A stretch of 47,202 bases of DNA, taken from the NCBI GenBank assembly GCA_964346245.1, contig CAYFUF010000009.1, forward strand, positions 1-47,202. Reading direction: 5' to 3'. Of the stretch, positions 1-8,063 are shown in pieces. This DNA comes from CAYFUF01 sp964346245 (GTDB lineage Bacteria > Bacillota > Clostridia > Tissierellales > Peptoniphilaceae). The notes beneath the pieces are model-generated. The model was not told the origin of the DNA. It did not search any database and worked only from the letters and a program-made list of their open reading frames with translations. Made by a program: the position numbers and the translations under genes. Each line of letters opens with the position of its first letter. Positions within the stretch are counted from its first letter, which is position 1.

Positions 1-539
1 GCGGAATCAACCTCCTTGCAGGTATTCCTTCTATCGTTTACGGTCTCTGGGCCTTAACAGTCGTCGTCCCCCTTATTCGGCAACAGTTCGGTGGCTTCGG
101 CCTATCGCTACTCGCAGCAATTATCCTATTAGGCATTATGATTTTGCCGACCATTATATCCCTGTCACAGTCAGCCCTAGAGTCAGTGCCTGATGTGTAC
201 TACCAGGGAGCTATCGGCCTAGGGGCAACTCATGAGCGGGCAATCTTCACCGTTGTCCTTCCAGCAGCAAGCTCTGGCGTTCTATCCTCTGTTATCATGG
301 GCATTGGCCGGGCAATCGGCGAGACGATGGCCGTTACCATGGTTATCGGTAACAGCCCAATCATGCCAGCTGGTTTGACTAAGCAAGCTAGAACGCTGAC
401 GACCAATATTGTAACGGAAATGTCCTATGCTGGTGGATTACACCGAGAGCTATTGATTGCAACCGGTGCCGTCCTCTTCATCTTTATCCTTGTTATCAAC
501 GTGGCATTCAATGTCGTAAAGAATAAGGAGAAGAAGTAA
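1..539 (+). CDS. pstC: Phosphate ABC transporter permease PstC, C-terminal part
   Basis: This is the C-terminal ~179 residues of the PstC membrane subunit of the high-affinity phosphate importer PstSCAB; the gene starts before the window and the open frame runs from base 3. Visible signs are the conserved LAGIPSIVYG segment, the permease coupling loop around QGAIGLGATHERAI (the stretch that contacts the ATPase), the RAIGETMAV motif typical of Pst permeases, and a final membrane helix followed by a basic tail ending NKEKK. The stop codon abuts the ATG of the next frame, the usual pstC-pstA coupling. PstC and PstA share the RAIGE motif; the assignment to PstC rests on the following frame starting like PstA. 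Confident in family, slightly less in subunit. Confidence 0.9.
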   Translation, partial: GINLLAGIPSIVYGLWALTVVVPLIRQQFGGFGLSLLAAIILLGIMILPTIISLSQSALESVPDVYYQGAIGLGATHERAIFTVVLPAASSGVLSSVIMGIGRAIGETMAVTMVIGNSPIMPAGLTKQARTLTTNIVTEMSYAGGLHRELLIATGAVLFIFILVINVAFNVVKNKEKK

Positions 540-662
540 TGGAAAAACGAATGGCAACACAAAAAATTACTAAGGGCAAGAAGGGTGCTGTAAGCATCGT
601 CTTAAAGGTTCTAGTCCTTCTCTCCATCGCCTTGCCCTTTTCTTATAGGAGAGGTAGGTAAG
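540..662 (+). pseudogene. pstA: pstA remnant (first ~34 codons only)
   Basis: An ATG directly after the pstC stop opens a 40-codon frame with a basic N-terminus and the beginning of a hydrophobic helix (IVLKVLVLLSIALPF), as expected for the start of PstA, the second permease subunit. After about codon 34 the sequence changes to SYRRGR and stops. The rest of pstA (normally ~280-300 residues) and the expected pstB and phoU are absent, and the next thing seen is the ribosome-binding region of a response regulator. I infer a deletion or assembly junction at about 632-645. As it stands no functional PstA could be made. Confidence 0.72.
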
Positions 663-664
663 TA

Positions 665-1339
665 TTGAAACATGTTTATATTGTAGAAGATGATAGAAAT
701 ATCCGAGAACTCATTGCCTATGCACTCAACAACAACGGCTTTCGGGCAACCGGTTTTGAGGATGCCACCAGCCTGTATAAGACGATAGAGAAAAAGATTC
801 CCTCCCTTTTTATTTTAGACATCATGTTAGAAGGAGAGGATGGATTCCAAATCCTTAACCACGTCAAGCAAGACCTCAATACCAAGGACGTCCCCGTCAT
901 CATGCTGACCGCAAAGACCTCCGAATTTGATAAGGTGAGGGGTCTAGATATGGGTGCCGATGATTACATCACCAAACCTTTCGGTGTCATGGAGCTGATT
1001 AGCCGTGTCCGCGCAGTCCTGCGCCGCGTAGGGGATGAGGATGAGAAAGCCACCCTGATCTACGAAGGCATCGAGATGGACTTGGAAAAGCGGCAGGTGG
1101 TTGTCGACAATGAGGAAGTGGAACTTACTTATAAGGAGTTTGAGCTCCTTTATTACCTCATGATAAACTTGGACGTGGTCCTCTCTAGAGACCGCATCAT
1201 GAATGAGATTTGGGGTTACGAGTATGCAGGGGCGACAAGGACCGTGGATGTCCATATCAGAACTCTGAGACAGAAGTTAGGCAGCAAAGGTGCTAGCGTT
1301 AAAACCGTCAGAAACGTCGGCTACAAGCTAGGCAATTAA
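665..1339 (+). CDS. phoP: OmpR/PhoP-family response regulator
   Basis: Two-component response regulator of 224 residues. The N-terminal receiver domain has the acidic pair D9/D10, phospho-acceptor D52 (in LFILDIML), T82 and K104 (ITKPFG). The C-terminal half is an OmpR-type winged helix containing YKEFELLYYLM, RTVDVHIRTLRQKLG and a closing VRNVGYKL. The start is TTG at 665; no in-frame ATG is close, and AGGAGAGG/AGG runs lie 6-13 bases upstream. A pst transporter upstream and a histidine kinase downstream suggest the phosphate-starvation regulator PhoP, which in Firmicutes often follows pst-phoU. The protein itself is intact although both of its neighbours are broken. The family is certain; the PhoP name rests on context. 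Confidence 0.85.
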   Translation: MKHVYIVEDDRNIRELIAYALNNNGFRATGFEDATSLYKTIEKKIPSLFILDIMLEGEDGFQILNHVKQDLNTKDVPVIMLTAKTSEFDKVRGLDMGADDYITKPFGVMELISRVRAVLRRVGDEDEKATLIYEGIEMDLEKRQVVVDNEEVELTYKEFELLYYLMINLDVVLSRDRIMNEIWGYEYAGATRTVDVHIRTLRQKLGSKGASVKTVRNVGYKLGN

Positions 1340-1366
1340 GAAAACCGTAAGAAAGGGATAGCTAAT

Positions 1367-2523
1367 ATGCAAAAAAATATTTGAGACATATCCTCTATCC
1401 CATGCTCGTCCTAGCGCTTCTTTCCCTACCCATCTTCTATTCCTCCTTGTCCAAAACTCTCTATCAGGGAAACATCAAAGAGGGTGAGGGGGTAATGAGC
1501 TTTTATGCGGGTCAGCCAGAAGAAGAGGTTGACCGGTTCATTGCCCAGCATAATGACGAGAAGGGCAATTTCAAGGGCTTTGTCATCGCCAAAGAGGAAG
1601 GGGAGGAGGCCGATGTGGACCTATCCTTTACCACCCAAGAAGGAAGCAGGTATTCTATTCGAGTTTTGAAGCCAACCTTTGCTGAGCTGTTTAATTACCT
1701 TTGGGCACCGACCTTCTTTCTATTTCTGATTGCGGCCTTAATCGCTATATGGGTCATGAAGTGGATGCGGGATACCGAAACGGGTCCTGCCCAGTCCATG
1801 GTGGACTACCTGAAGAGCCTGCTCTCTGGATCCTTTGACGAGGATACCGACTACTCCGCTGTCGAGAAGGAGCTGGTTTCCCTTCTGGGCAGCGAGAGGC
1901 AGAAGGCGGCCTTCCAGGAGGCCTTGAGCCAAGTAAGGGAGAACGAAACTTTGCGCCGGCAGTTTTCCGCCAACGTCAGCCACGAGCTAAAAAGCCCTTT
2001 GACCTCCATCAACGGCTATGCCGAGTTGATTGAAAGTGGCATGGCCGGTCCTCATGAAACTCAGAAGTTTGCTAGCATCATCCACCGAGAGGGCGTCCGC
2101 CTACTCAATATGATCAATGAAATTATCCAGTTATCCAAGTTTGATACCGGTTATAGCGATTATGACGAACGGGATGAGTTTTCTATTACCCAAAGAATTA
2201 AGGAAGAGATTCAGTCCATCAGGGTCCATGCCAGCAACCGCAATGTCCGCATCCATTTTAGAAGTCCGGATATCTGCCTTTTCGGTAACGAGAGGTTGTT
2301 GGGTGATGTGGTCAGAAATCTCCTCAGCAATGCCGTCAAGTACTCCAAAGCAGATGGAGGCAATATTTATATTAACCTGACGGAAGAAGACAAGCATGTT
2401 CGCCTAGTCATCCGAGATGAGGGGATAGGCATTGCGAAAAAAGATCAAGATCGAGTCTTTTTTATTCTCTTCTTCGGTATACTAGAAGGAGAAGCGACCA
2501 AAAGACGATTGAGTGAGATATGA
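1367..2523 (+). pseudogene. phoR: PhoR-like sensor histidine kinase, frameshifted and truncated
   Basis: Membrane sensor kinase. Numbering from the TTG at 1381, it has a first helix (~4-22), an extracytoplasmic segment, a second helix (~105-127), a HisKA domain with phospho-acceptor H201 (SHELKSPL), the ATP-binding N box (VRNLLSNAVKYSK, ~311-323) and G1 box (DEGIG, 346-350). Two defects are visible. The natural start, ATG 1367 preceded by AAAGGG, reads into TGA after five codons because the following A run has 7 bases; 8 would restore the frame. After residue 360, where families continue with an ERFYR-like stretch and the G2 box, the protein turns into unrelated FILFFGILEG and stops. Half the ATP lid is missing, so activity is not expected unless the sequence is wrong. 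Confidence 0.82.
2478..2483 (+). promoter_or_regulatory. Likely -10 element of glpK
   Basis: TATACT lies 57 bases before the glpK start. No good -35 box is visible at the right distance; that position falls on the junction where the kinase gene is cut (about 2460), so the native -35 may have been lost or replaced. Confidence 0.35.
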
Positions 2524-2539
2524 GCATGAAGGAGGGGAT

Positions 2540-4048
2540 ATGACTAAGTATCTGATGACCTTTGACGAGGGAACAACAAGCGCACGGTGCTTGATTTTCG
2601 ATGATAAAGGACAGGTCTGTGCCAAGGCTCAAAAGGAACTGGGGCAGATCTTTCCCCGCCTGGGCTGGGTCGAGCAGGACGCCACGGAGATATGGTCTAC
2701 CCAGTTGGGCGTAGCGAGTGAAGCGTTGGCTAAGCTCAACTTGACGGGGGAAGATGTTGCGGCAATCGGTATAACAAACCAAAGGGAGACAACCGTGGTG
2801 TGGGATAAGGCGACCGGCCAGCCCGTCTATAACGCTATTGTTTGGCAGTGCCGAAGGACCGCTGAGATGACCAAGAAGCTGGCTGATGAGGGAAAGACTG
2901 ACTTTTTTCGAAAAAAGACGGGCCTCATCCTAGACCCTTACTTTTCCGCTACCAAGATTCGCTGGATTTTGGACCACATCGATGGTGGACAAGACCGGGC
3001 AGAAAGGGGAGAGTTACTTTTTGGAACGATCGATACCTGGCTGATCTATAACCTGACGAGGGGAAAGGTCCATGTCACCGACTATAGCAACGCGTCTAGG
3101 ACAATGCTCTTCAATATCCACGACCTGGATTGGGACGATGAGATTTTGGAGGAGCTGAATATTCCACGCAATATGCTACCAGAGGTCAGGCCGTCCAGCA
3201 GTTTCTTTGGAGAGACCAGCCCCAATTACTTTGGCAGCACCATTCCTATCGGAGGAGTAGCTGGCGACCAGCAGGCGGCACTCTTTGGTCAAGGTTGCTT
3301 TGATAAAGGCGAGGCGAAGAATACCTACGGCACGGGGGCATTCCTTCTGATGAATACGGGAGAGGCCGCAGTGGAATCGAAGAATGGTCTCATTACGACT
3401 ATCGCCTGGGGACTCAGGGAGGGGAAGGTTACCTACGCCCTGGAAGGCTCCATCTTTGTTGCAGGCTCGGCCGTCCAATGGTTAAGAGACAACCTTCGCA
3501 TTGTGGATACGGCTATGGATACTGAGTATATGGCCAACCGAGTTGCAAGCACGGATGGCTGCTATGTGGTCCCTGCTTTTACGGGCCTAGGCGCCCCTTA
3601 TTGGGACCCTTACGCTCGGGGAACGGTCGTCGGTATCAGCAGGTCTACCAATAAGTACCACATCATTCGGGCGGTCTTGGAATCGGAGGCCTTCTTGTCC
3701 AATGATGTTTTGCAGGCCATGGCCCAAGACTCTATGATTCCCTTGAAGAAAATCCGGGTGGATGGTGGCGGAAGCGATAATAACTTTCTCATGCAGTTCC
3801 AAGCAGATATCAGCCAGGTAGTGGTGGAGAGACCGGAGATGCTGGAGACCACAGCCCTGGGTGTTGCCTTCTTGGCAGGCCTTCATGCAGGAGTATGGGA
3901 CTCCCTAGATGATATTAGAGCCCATATCATGGGTGGTAAGGTCTACCGACCTCAGATGGACTTAGATCGTAGAGAAAAGAAACGGAGAAACTGGAAGCGG
4001 GCATTGGAACGGTCGATGGCCTGGGCACAAGATTACGAAGAAGAGTAA
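2540..4048 (+). CDS. glpK: Glycerol kinase
   Basis: ATP-dependent phosphorylation of glycerol to glycerol-3-phosphate in the cytoplasm; FGGY carbohydrate kinase of 502 residues, the usual length. Start ATG 2540 is set by a strong GGAGGGG ribosome site 5 bases upstream. Diagnostic stretches are FDEGTTSARC (N-terminal phosphate loop), TNQRETTVVW, the glycerol-site region around WQCRRT, GVAGDQQAALFGQ, KNTYGTGAFLL and DGGGSDNNFLMQ. In many Firmicutes the loop before the PI(A/S)G motif carries a histidine phosphorylated by HPr; here it reads NYFGSTIPIGG with no histidine, so that form of PTS control is probably absent. There is no glpF or glpO/D next to it. It stands alone between a damaged pho region and a permease. 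Confidence 0.96.
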   Translation: MTKYLMTFDEGTTSARCLIFDDKGQVCAKAQKELGQIFPRLGWVEQDATEIWSTQLGVASEALAKLNLTGEDVAAIGITNQRETTVVWDKATGQPVYNAIVWQCRRTAEMTKKLADEGKTDFFRKKTGLILDPYFSATKIRWILDHIDGGQDRAERGELLFGTIDTWLIYNLTRGKVHVTDYSNASRTMLFNIHDLDWDDEILEELNIPRNMLPEVRPSSSFFGETSPNYFGSTIPIGGVAGDQQAALFGQGCFDKGEAKNTYGTGAFLLMNTGEAAVESKNGLITTIAWGLREGKVTYALEGSIFVAGSAVQWLRDNLRIVDTAMDTEYMANRVASTDGCYVVPAFTGLGAPYWDPYARGTVVGISRSTNKYHIIRAVLESEAFLSNDVLQAMAQDSMIPLKKIRVDGGGSDNNFLMQFQADISQVVVERPEMLETTALGVAFLAGLHAGVWDSLDDIRAHIMGGKVYRPQMDLDRREKKRRNWKRALERSMAWAQDYEEE

Positions 4049-4089
4049 GATTAGTTAGGAAGCTGAGAACTTTGCGTTTGCTGTTGAGA

Positions 4090-4104
4090 GTTAACAAAGT
4101 TAAC
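4090..4104. promoter_or_regulatory. 15-base inverted repeat, possible operator
   Basis: GTTAACAAAGTTAAC, two copies of the palindrome GTTAAC three bases apart, lies in the 166-base interval between glpK and the NCS2 permease. It is the only clear symmetric element there and could be an operator for the permease or part of a weak glpK terminator. No purine riboswitch core was found in the interval. Confidence 0.3.
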
Positions 4105-4214
4105 CTTTCATTTTCATGTCAATGTACAAATAAATAGTAAGAGTCTAATGTAGTAAAGATAACTGCGAGGATTAGATTATAGGTAGGCGTACATAACTAA
4201 CGAGGAGGTTTATT

Positions 4215-5684
4215 ATGACAAATCATCATGACCCCAAAGAATCGCCTACGGTGAACGATCCTAAGCCAGCGACGACCGAAGAAGAGATGGATGAACTTCC
4301 CCAGAAGCGGGAACAGTACACAGATCCGCAAGAGCAGCCTGTGTTTGATGTTGATCCAGAGAGTTCTATCGAACTCACCTACGGCGTGGAAGAAAGACCA
4401 GATAATTTCCTCGAGACTCTCTTCTATGCTTTCCAGATTACCCTTGTTGATTTTACTCCCTTCATTTGGTCAGGTATGTTCGTTGCTTTAGCGGGTCTAC
4501 CTGAATCAGTTATCGTTACAATGATCAGTACCTGTTTCTTGGCTATGGGTGTAGGAACACTGATTCAAACGACCATCGGAAACAGGTTACCTATCGTCCA
4601 AGGCCCCTCGTCATCGGTTCTTACCGCTATGGGTAATGTAACTGCAGTCTACGGTTTTCCAGCCATGTGGGGAGCAGTGCTCGTTGGAGGTCTTCTAGAG
4701 TTTATCATTGGAACAACTAGAATTCTTGGGCGAATAAGAAAGTTCATTCCAGCAGTGGTCACCGGTTCGGTCGTTACCGTTATCGGTTTCGTCGCCACCA
4801 ATATCGCTGTCACTTGGATTTTCTCCACCTTAAACACGACAGACTTAGCCCTGGCACTAGCAGCTTTCGTTGTTGGTCTCTTCTTAAAGTTCCGTTTTAG
4901 AGGAATCTTGTCCAGCGGTTTCGTCCTCTTTGCTGTTATTATTGTTGGCGTTATTGCCGCCACTCCACTTGGCCGATACGATTGGCAGATGGTTGCGGAC
5001 GCGGATTGGTTTGCGATACCATCCCTCTTCCCCTTTAGAGGTTGGGACGGCGTCGATGCACCTTTCGTCTTGATTCCAGCGGCGATCCTGGTTGGCTTCA
5101 CAGGATATATCGGTTCCATTTTCGAGTCCATGGGCGACTATGCAGCAACCTGTGCGGTTAGTAAGCAGACCTACCGGGTCAAGCACATCAATAAAGGAAT
5201 TGCAGCGGAAGGTCTAGGTTGTATGGCTTCCGGCGTATTGGGTGCCCTTCCTGTAACCAGCTATACACAAAATATTGGTATTATTGCTTCCACAGGTATT
5301 GCCAGCCGTTTTATCACACAAATTGCGGCCGTCATGTTCCTCTTATACGGCCTATCACCAAAGCTTGCCACCATGTTGGCAGCAATCCCAAGACCAGTTG
5401 TCGGCGCTGTCTTTATCATCAGCGCAGCCCTAATCATGTTCTCGGGTATCGAAGTAGTAGCCTCGGAAAAATCGTCTTTGGCTAACAACCTCATCGCTGG
5501 TACCACTATTGGTCTAGGCGTAATTCTACCAGTCTACTCCAGAGGCGCCGGTGCAGAGTGGGTCGCAACATTTGGCGACTTCGGTCGCATGTTTATGACC
5601 AGCAGTATTTTTATTGCGGTTGTTGTAGGTATCATCATGAACCTATTTGTTCACCACATCTTGCTGAGAGGTAAGGAAGAATAG
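4215..5684 (+). CDS. NCS2-family nucleobase:cation symporter (uracil/xanthine permease)
   Basis: Integral membrane importer of a purine or pyrimidine base, 489 residues. A hydrophilic acidic N-terminus of ~70 residues, longer than usual, is followed by about 12-14 hydrophobic segments. Family signs are QGPSSSVLTAMGN in the first repeat, FESMGDY with the substrate-binding glutamate of helix 8, and the nucleobase-transporter signature QNIGIIASTG (Q-N-x-G-x4-T-G). The Q-N-...-T-G version is commoner in xanthine/urate carriers than in uracil carriers, so I favour a purine, but this is inference. The start is fixed by GAGGAGG six bases upstream. A strong terminator follows the gene, so it forms its own unit or ends one with glpK. 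Confidence 0.88.
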   Translation: MTNHHDPKESPTVNDPKPATTEEEMDELPQKREQYTDPQEQPVFDVDPESSIELTYGVEERPDNFLETLFYAFQITLVDFTPFIWSGMFVALAGLPESVIVTMISTCFLAMGVGTLIQTTIGNRLPIVQGPSSSVLTAMGNVTAVYGFPAMWGAVLVGGLLEFIIGTTRILGRIRKFIPAVVTGSVVTVIGFVATNIAVTWIFSTLNTTDLALALAAFVVGLFLKFRFRGILSSGFVLFAVIIVGVIAATPLGRYDWQMVADADWFAIPSLFPFRGWDGVDAPFVLIPAAILVGFTGYIGSIFESMGDYAATCAVSKQTYRVKHINKGIAAEGLGCMASGVLGALPVTSYTQNIGIIASTGIASRFITQIAAVMFLLYGLSPKLATMLAAIPRPVVGAVFIISAALIMFSGIEVVASEKSSLANNLIAGTTIGLGVILPVYSRGAGAEWVATFGDFGRMFMTSSIFIAVVVGIIMNLFVHHILLRGKEE

Positions 5685-5705
5685 CAAGATTTATCTAAAG
5701 TAAGT

Positions 5706-5746
5706 AAAGAGCTGACGACACGATAGTTGTTGTCAGTTCTTTTTTT
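5706..5746 (+). terminator. Rho-independent terminator after NCS2 permease
   Basis: AGAGCTGACGACA pairs with TGTTGTCAGTTCT around a short loop and is followed by seven Ts. Confidence 0.9.
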
Positions 5747-5799
5747 ATGCCCGACCTCGTCTTCTCATGCCGATTTAATCATGCCTTAATAATTTCGCA

Positions 5800-5829
5800 T
5801 TGACGGCGGTCTTTCGATAAGTCTATACT
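5800..5829 (+). promoter_or_regulatory. nrdDG promoter
   Basis: TTGACG (5800-5805), an 18-base spacer and TATACT (5824-5829) make a good vegetative promoter about 85 bases before nrdD. Confidence 0.7.
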
Positions 5830-5833
5830 AGAA

Positions 5834-5849
5834 ACACTATATGTAGTGC
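5834..5849. promoter_or_regulatory. NrdR box overlapping the nrdDG transcription start
   Basis: ACACTATATGTAGTGC fits the NrdR-box consensus, a near-palindrome of ACAC...TATAT...GTGT, and sits just after the -10 box where bound NrdR would block RNA polymerase. NrdR boxes normally occur in pairs a whole number of helical turns apart. A weaker partner, ACACAAGATATCAAGA, lies at 5875-5890, 41 bases start to start (about four turns). The first box is convincing, the second only partly. Confidence 0.75.
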
Positions 5850-5912
5850 ACAAAACATTATTTTTAGAAATAATACACAAGATATCAAGACGGATAGTCT
5901 GCGGAGGAAGAG

Positions 5913-8063
5913 ATGTTTGTACAGAAGAGAGATAACCGGGTAGTGCCTTTCGATGCGAGTAAGATTGAGAAGGCAATCGTAAAGGCAATGAAGTCCCCTC
6001 AGGGCAAATTTGTTGAGGGGCAAGCAGCTAGGATTGCTATGGAACTAAGCAACACCTACATAGAAAATGAAAGCAGAATTATTAGCATCTACAAGATTGA
6101 AGATGATGTCTACTATGCGCTTGTTCATCACGATAACAGTGAAACAGCCAAGGCTTATGAAGGTTACAAGGCTGTTCGCGCTTATAAGAGAAAAGAGAAT
6201 ACGACGGACAAAGACATCCTCTCCTTGCTGAGAAACTCCGATGCAGACTTGAGGGATGAAAACTCAAATAAGAATGCTAGCATTGTTTCGACCCAGAGGG
6301 ATTTAATCGCTGGGGAAGTATCCAAAGATATCGCCAAGAGGAAGCTCCTGCCTCCCGATGTGCTCGAAGCCCATGATACAGGTGCTATCCATGTCCATGA
6401 TTTAGATTACCTCATCCAACCCATGTTTAACTGCTGCTTGATTAACTTGGAGGACATGCTGAATGAGGGGACGGTAATCAACGGCAAGAAGATCGATAAA
6501 CCCAAGAGCTTCCAAGTTGCCTGCACGGTCACAACGCAGATTATTGCCCAGGTGGCTTCCAGTCAATATGGCGGCCAATCGATTAATGGTATTGATCGCA
6601 TACTCGCTCCTTTCGTGCGGAAATCCTTTAATAAGTATAAACAGGCAATTAAAACGGAGTTTCAAGAAATCTACAAAGAGGAGGTCGATGATAAGAAGAT
6701 TGAGGAAGCAGCTTGGCAAAGGACAAGAAAAGAAGTCAAAGATGGTGTGCAAACCATACAGTATCAGATCAATACGCTGATGACGACGAATGGCCAATCT
6801 CCTTTTGTGACCCTCTTTATGCATTTTAGTCCAGATGATGAATATGCGAAAGAAGCAGCGATGATCGATGAAGAGATCATGACCCAGCGCATTCAGGGCA
6901 TTAAAAATGAGGATAATGTCTATGTGACGCCAGCTTTCCCCAAGCTGATCTATGTGCTGGATGAGCACAATATCTATCCTGATTCGCCCTACTATTATTT
7001 GACCCAGCTAGCAGCAAAATGTACGGCTAAGCGGATGTATCCTGACTACATTAGTGCGAAGAAAATGAGAGAGATGTATGAGGGCAACGTGTTTTCCCCT
7101 ATGGGTTGTCGGGCTTTCTTATCGACATACCAGGATGGTGAAGGAAACTACAAGTTTGATGGCCGTTTCAATCAGGGCGTTGTCACCATAAATCTGCCCC
7201 AAATCGGCATCATATCAGGAGACGATGAAGATCTCTTCTTCCAACTTCTGGACGAGCGACTTGAACTGTTGAAAAAGGCCTTGATGGTTAAACACGAGCT
7301 GCTAAAGGATATCACTTCGGATGTCAGCCCAATTCATTGGCAGCATGGAGCGATTGCTCGCTTGCAACCTGGCGAGAAGATTAAGCCCTACCTGTATGGG
7401 GGTTACTCGACCTTGACCATCGGCTACATCGGTATCTATGAAGCGTCAATGCTGGTGACTAAAAAGAGTCACACCTCGCCAGAGGGGGAAGCTTTCGCGA
7501 TGAGAATAATGGATAAGTTAAACGAAAAGAAGAATCTGTGGACCGAATCTACGGGTGTTCAGTTTGCGGTCTACGGGACGCCTGCGGAAAGTCTAACCCA
7601 CCGCTTTGCCTCTATCGACAAGAAGAGGTATGGAGAGATTAAAGATGTCACCGATAAGGGTTACTATACCAATAGTTACCATGTGGATGTTAGGGAGAAG
7701 ATCGATGTTTTTAGCAAGTACAGCTTCGAACAGAAGTTTCAGGAGAAATCTACTGGGGGCATGATTTCCTACGTAGAGGTTCCCGATATGCAAAGTAACG
7801 TGCCCGCTGTTCTAGCAATTATGCGCTACATCTATGACAATATCATGTACGGTGAATTTAATACCAAAGCGGATTATTGCCATGTCTGCGGCTACGATGG
7901 GGAAATCCTCGTTAACGAACAGGGAGACTGGGCGTGTCCTCAATGCCACAATCACGACCGCACGAAATTGACGGTCATCCGTAGAACCTGCGGTTACCTG
8001 GGAGAGAATTTCTGGAATGAAGGACGTACCAAAGAGATTGAGGCGAGGGTCTTACACCTATGA
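5913..8063 (+). CDS. nrdD: Anaerobic ribonucleoside-triphosphate reductase (class III)
   Basis: Reduces ribonucleotides to deoxyribonucleotides without oxygen by glycyl-radical chemistry; 716 residues. The N-terminus is an ATP-cone (from KRDNRVVPFD), the allosteric domain that senses dATP/ATP. The large central barrel includes MGCRAFLS. The C-terminus has a zinc site of four cysteines (C656, C659, C675, C678) and the radical loop RRTCGYLG, with G694 the likely radical glycine. The start is set by GGAGGAAG seven bases upstream. It overlaps nrdG by four bases (ATGA), so the enzyme and its activase are translationally coupled. Control by NrdR is expected from the upstream box. Confidence 0.97.
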   Translation: MFVQKRDNRVVPFDASKIEKAIVKAMKSPQGKFVEGQAARIAMELSNTYIENESRIISIYKIEDDVYYALVHHDNSETAKAYEGYKAVRAYKRKENTTDKDILSLLRNSDADLRDENSNKNASIVSTQRDLIAGEVSKDIAKRKLLPPDVLEAHDTGAIHVHDLDYLIQPMFNCCLINLEDMLNEGTVINGKKIDKPKSFQVACTVTTQIIAQVASSQYGGQSINGIDRILAPFVRKSFNKYKQAIKTEFQEIYKEEVDDKKIEEAAWQRTRKEVKDGVQTIQYQINTLMTTNGQSPFVTLFMHFSPDDEYAKEAAMIDEEIMTQRIQGIKNEDNVYVTPAFPKLIYVLDEHNIYPDSPYYYLTQLAAKCTAKRMYPDYISAKKMREMYEGNVFSPMGCRAFLSTYQDGEGNYKFDGRFNQGVVTINLPQIGIISGDDEDLFFQLLDERLELLKKALMVKHELLKDITSDVSPIHWQHGAIARLQPGEKIKPYLYGGYSTLTIGYIGIYEASMLVTKKSHTSPEGEAFAMRIMDKLNEKKNLWTESTGVQFAVYGTPAESLTHRFASIDKKRYGEIKDVTDKGYYTNSYHVDVREKIDVFSKYSFEQKFQEKSTGGMISYVEVPDMQSNVPAVLAIMRYIYDNIMYGEFNTKADYCHVCGYDGEILVNEQGDWACPQCHNHDRTKLTVIRRTCGYLGENFWNEGRTKEIEARVLHL

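Noticed and set aside
4049..4214. Possible purine riboswitch before the NCS2 permease
   Set aside because: The conserved three-way junction bases and pairing arms are not present; only a GTTAAC inverted repeat is seen.
4649..5131. Long open frame on the minus strand opposite the NCS2 permease
   Set aside because: It is a shadow of the permease codons, lacks a ribosome site and has a composition typical of antisense frames of membrane proteins.
6402..6968. 188-codon minus-strand open frame opposite nrdD
   Set aside because: It lies wholly within the well-conserved nrdD gene, with no promoter or ribosome site and no recognisable motif.
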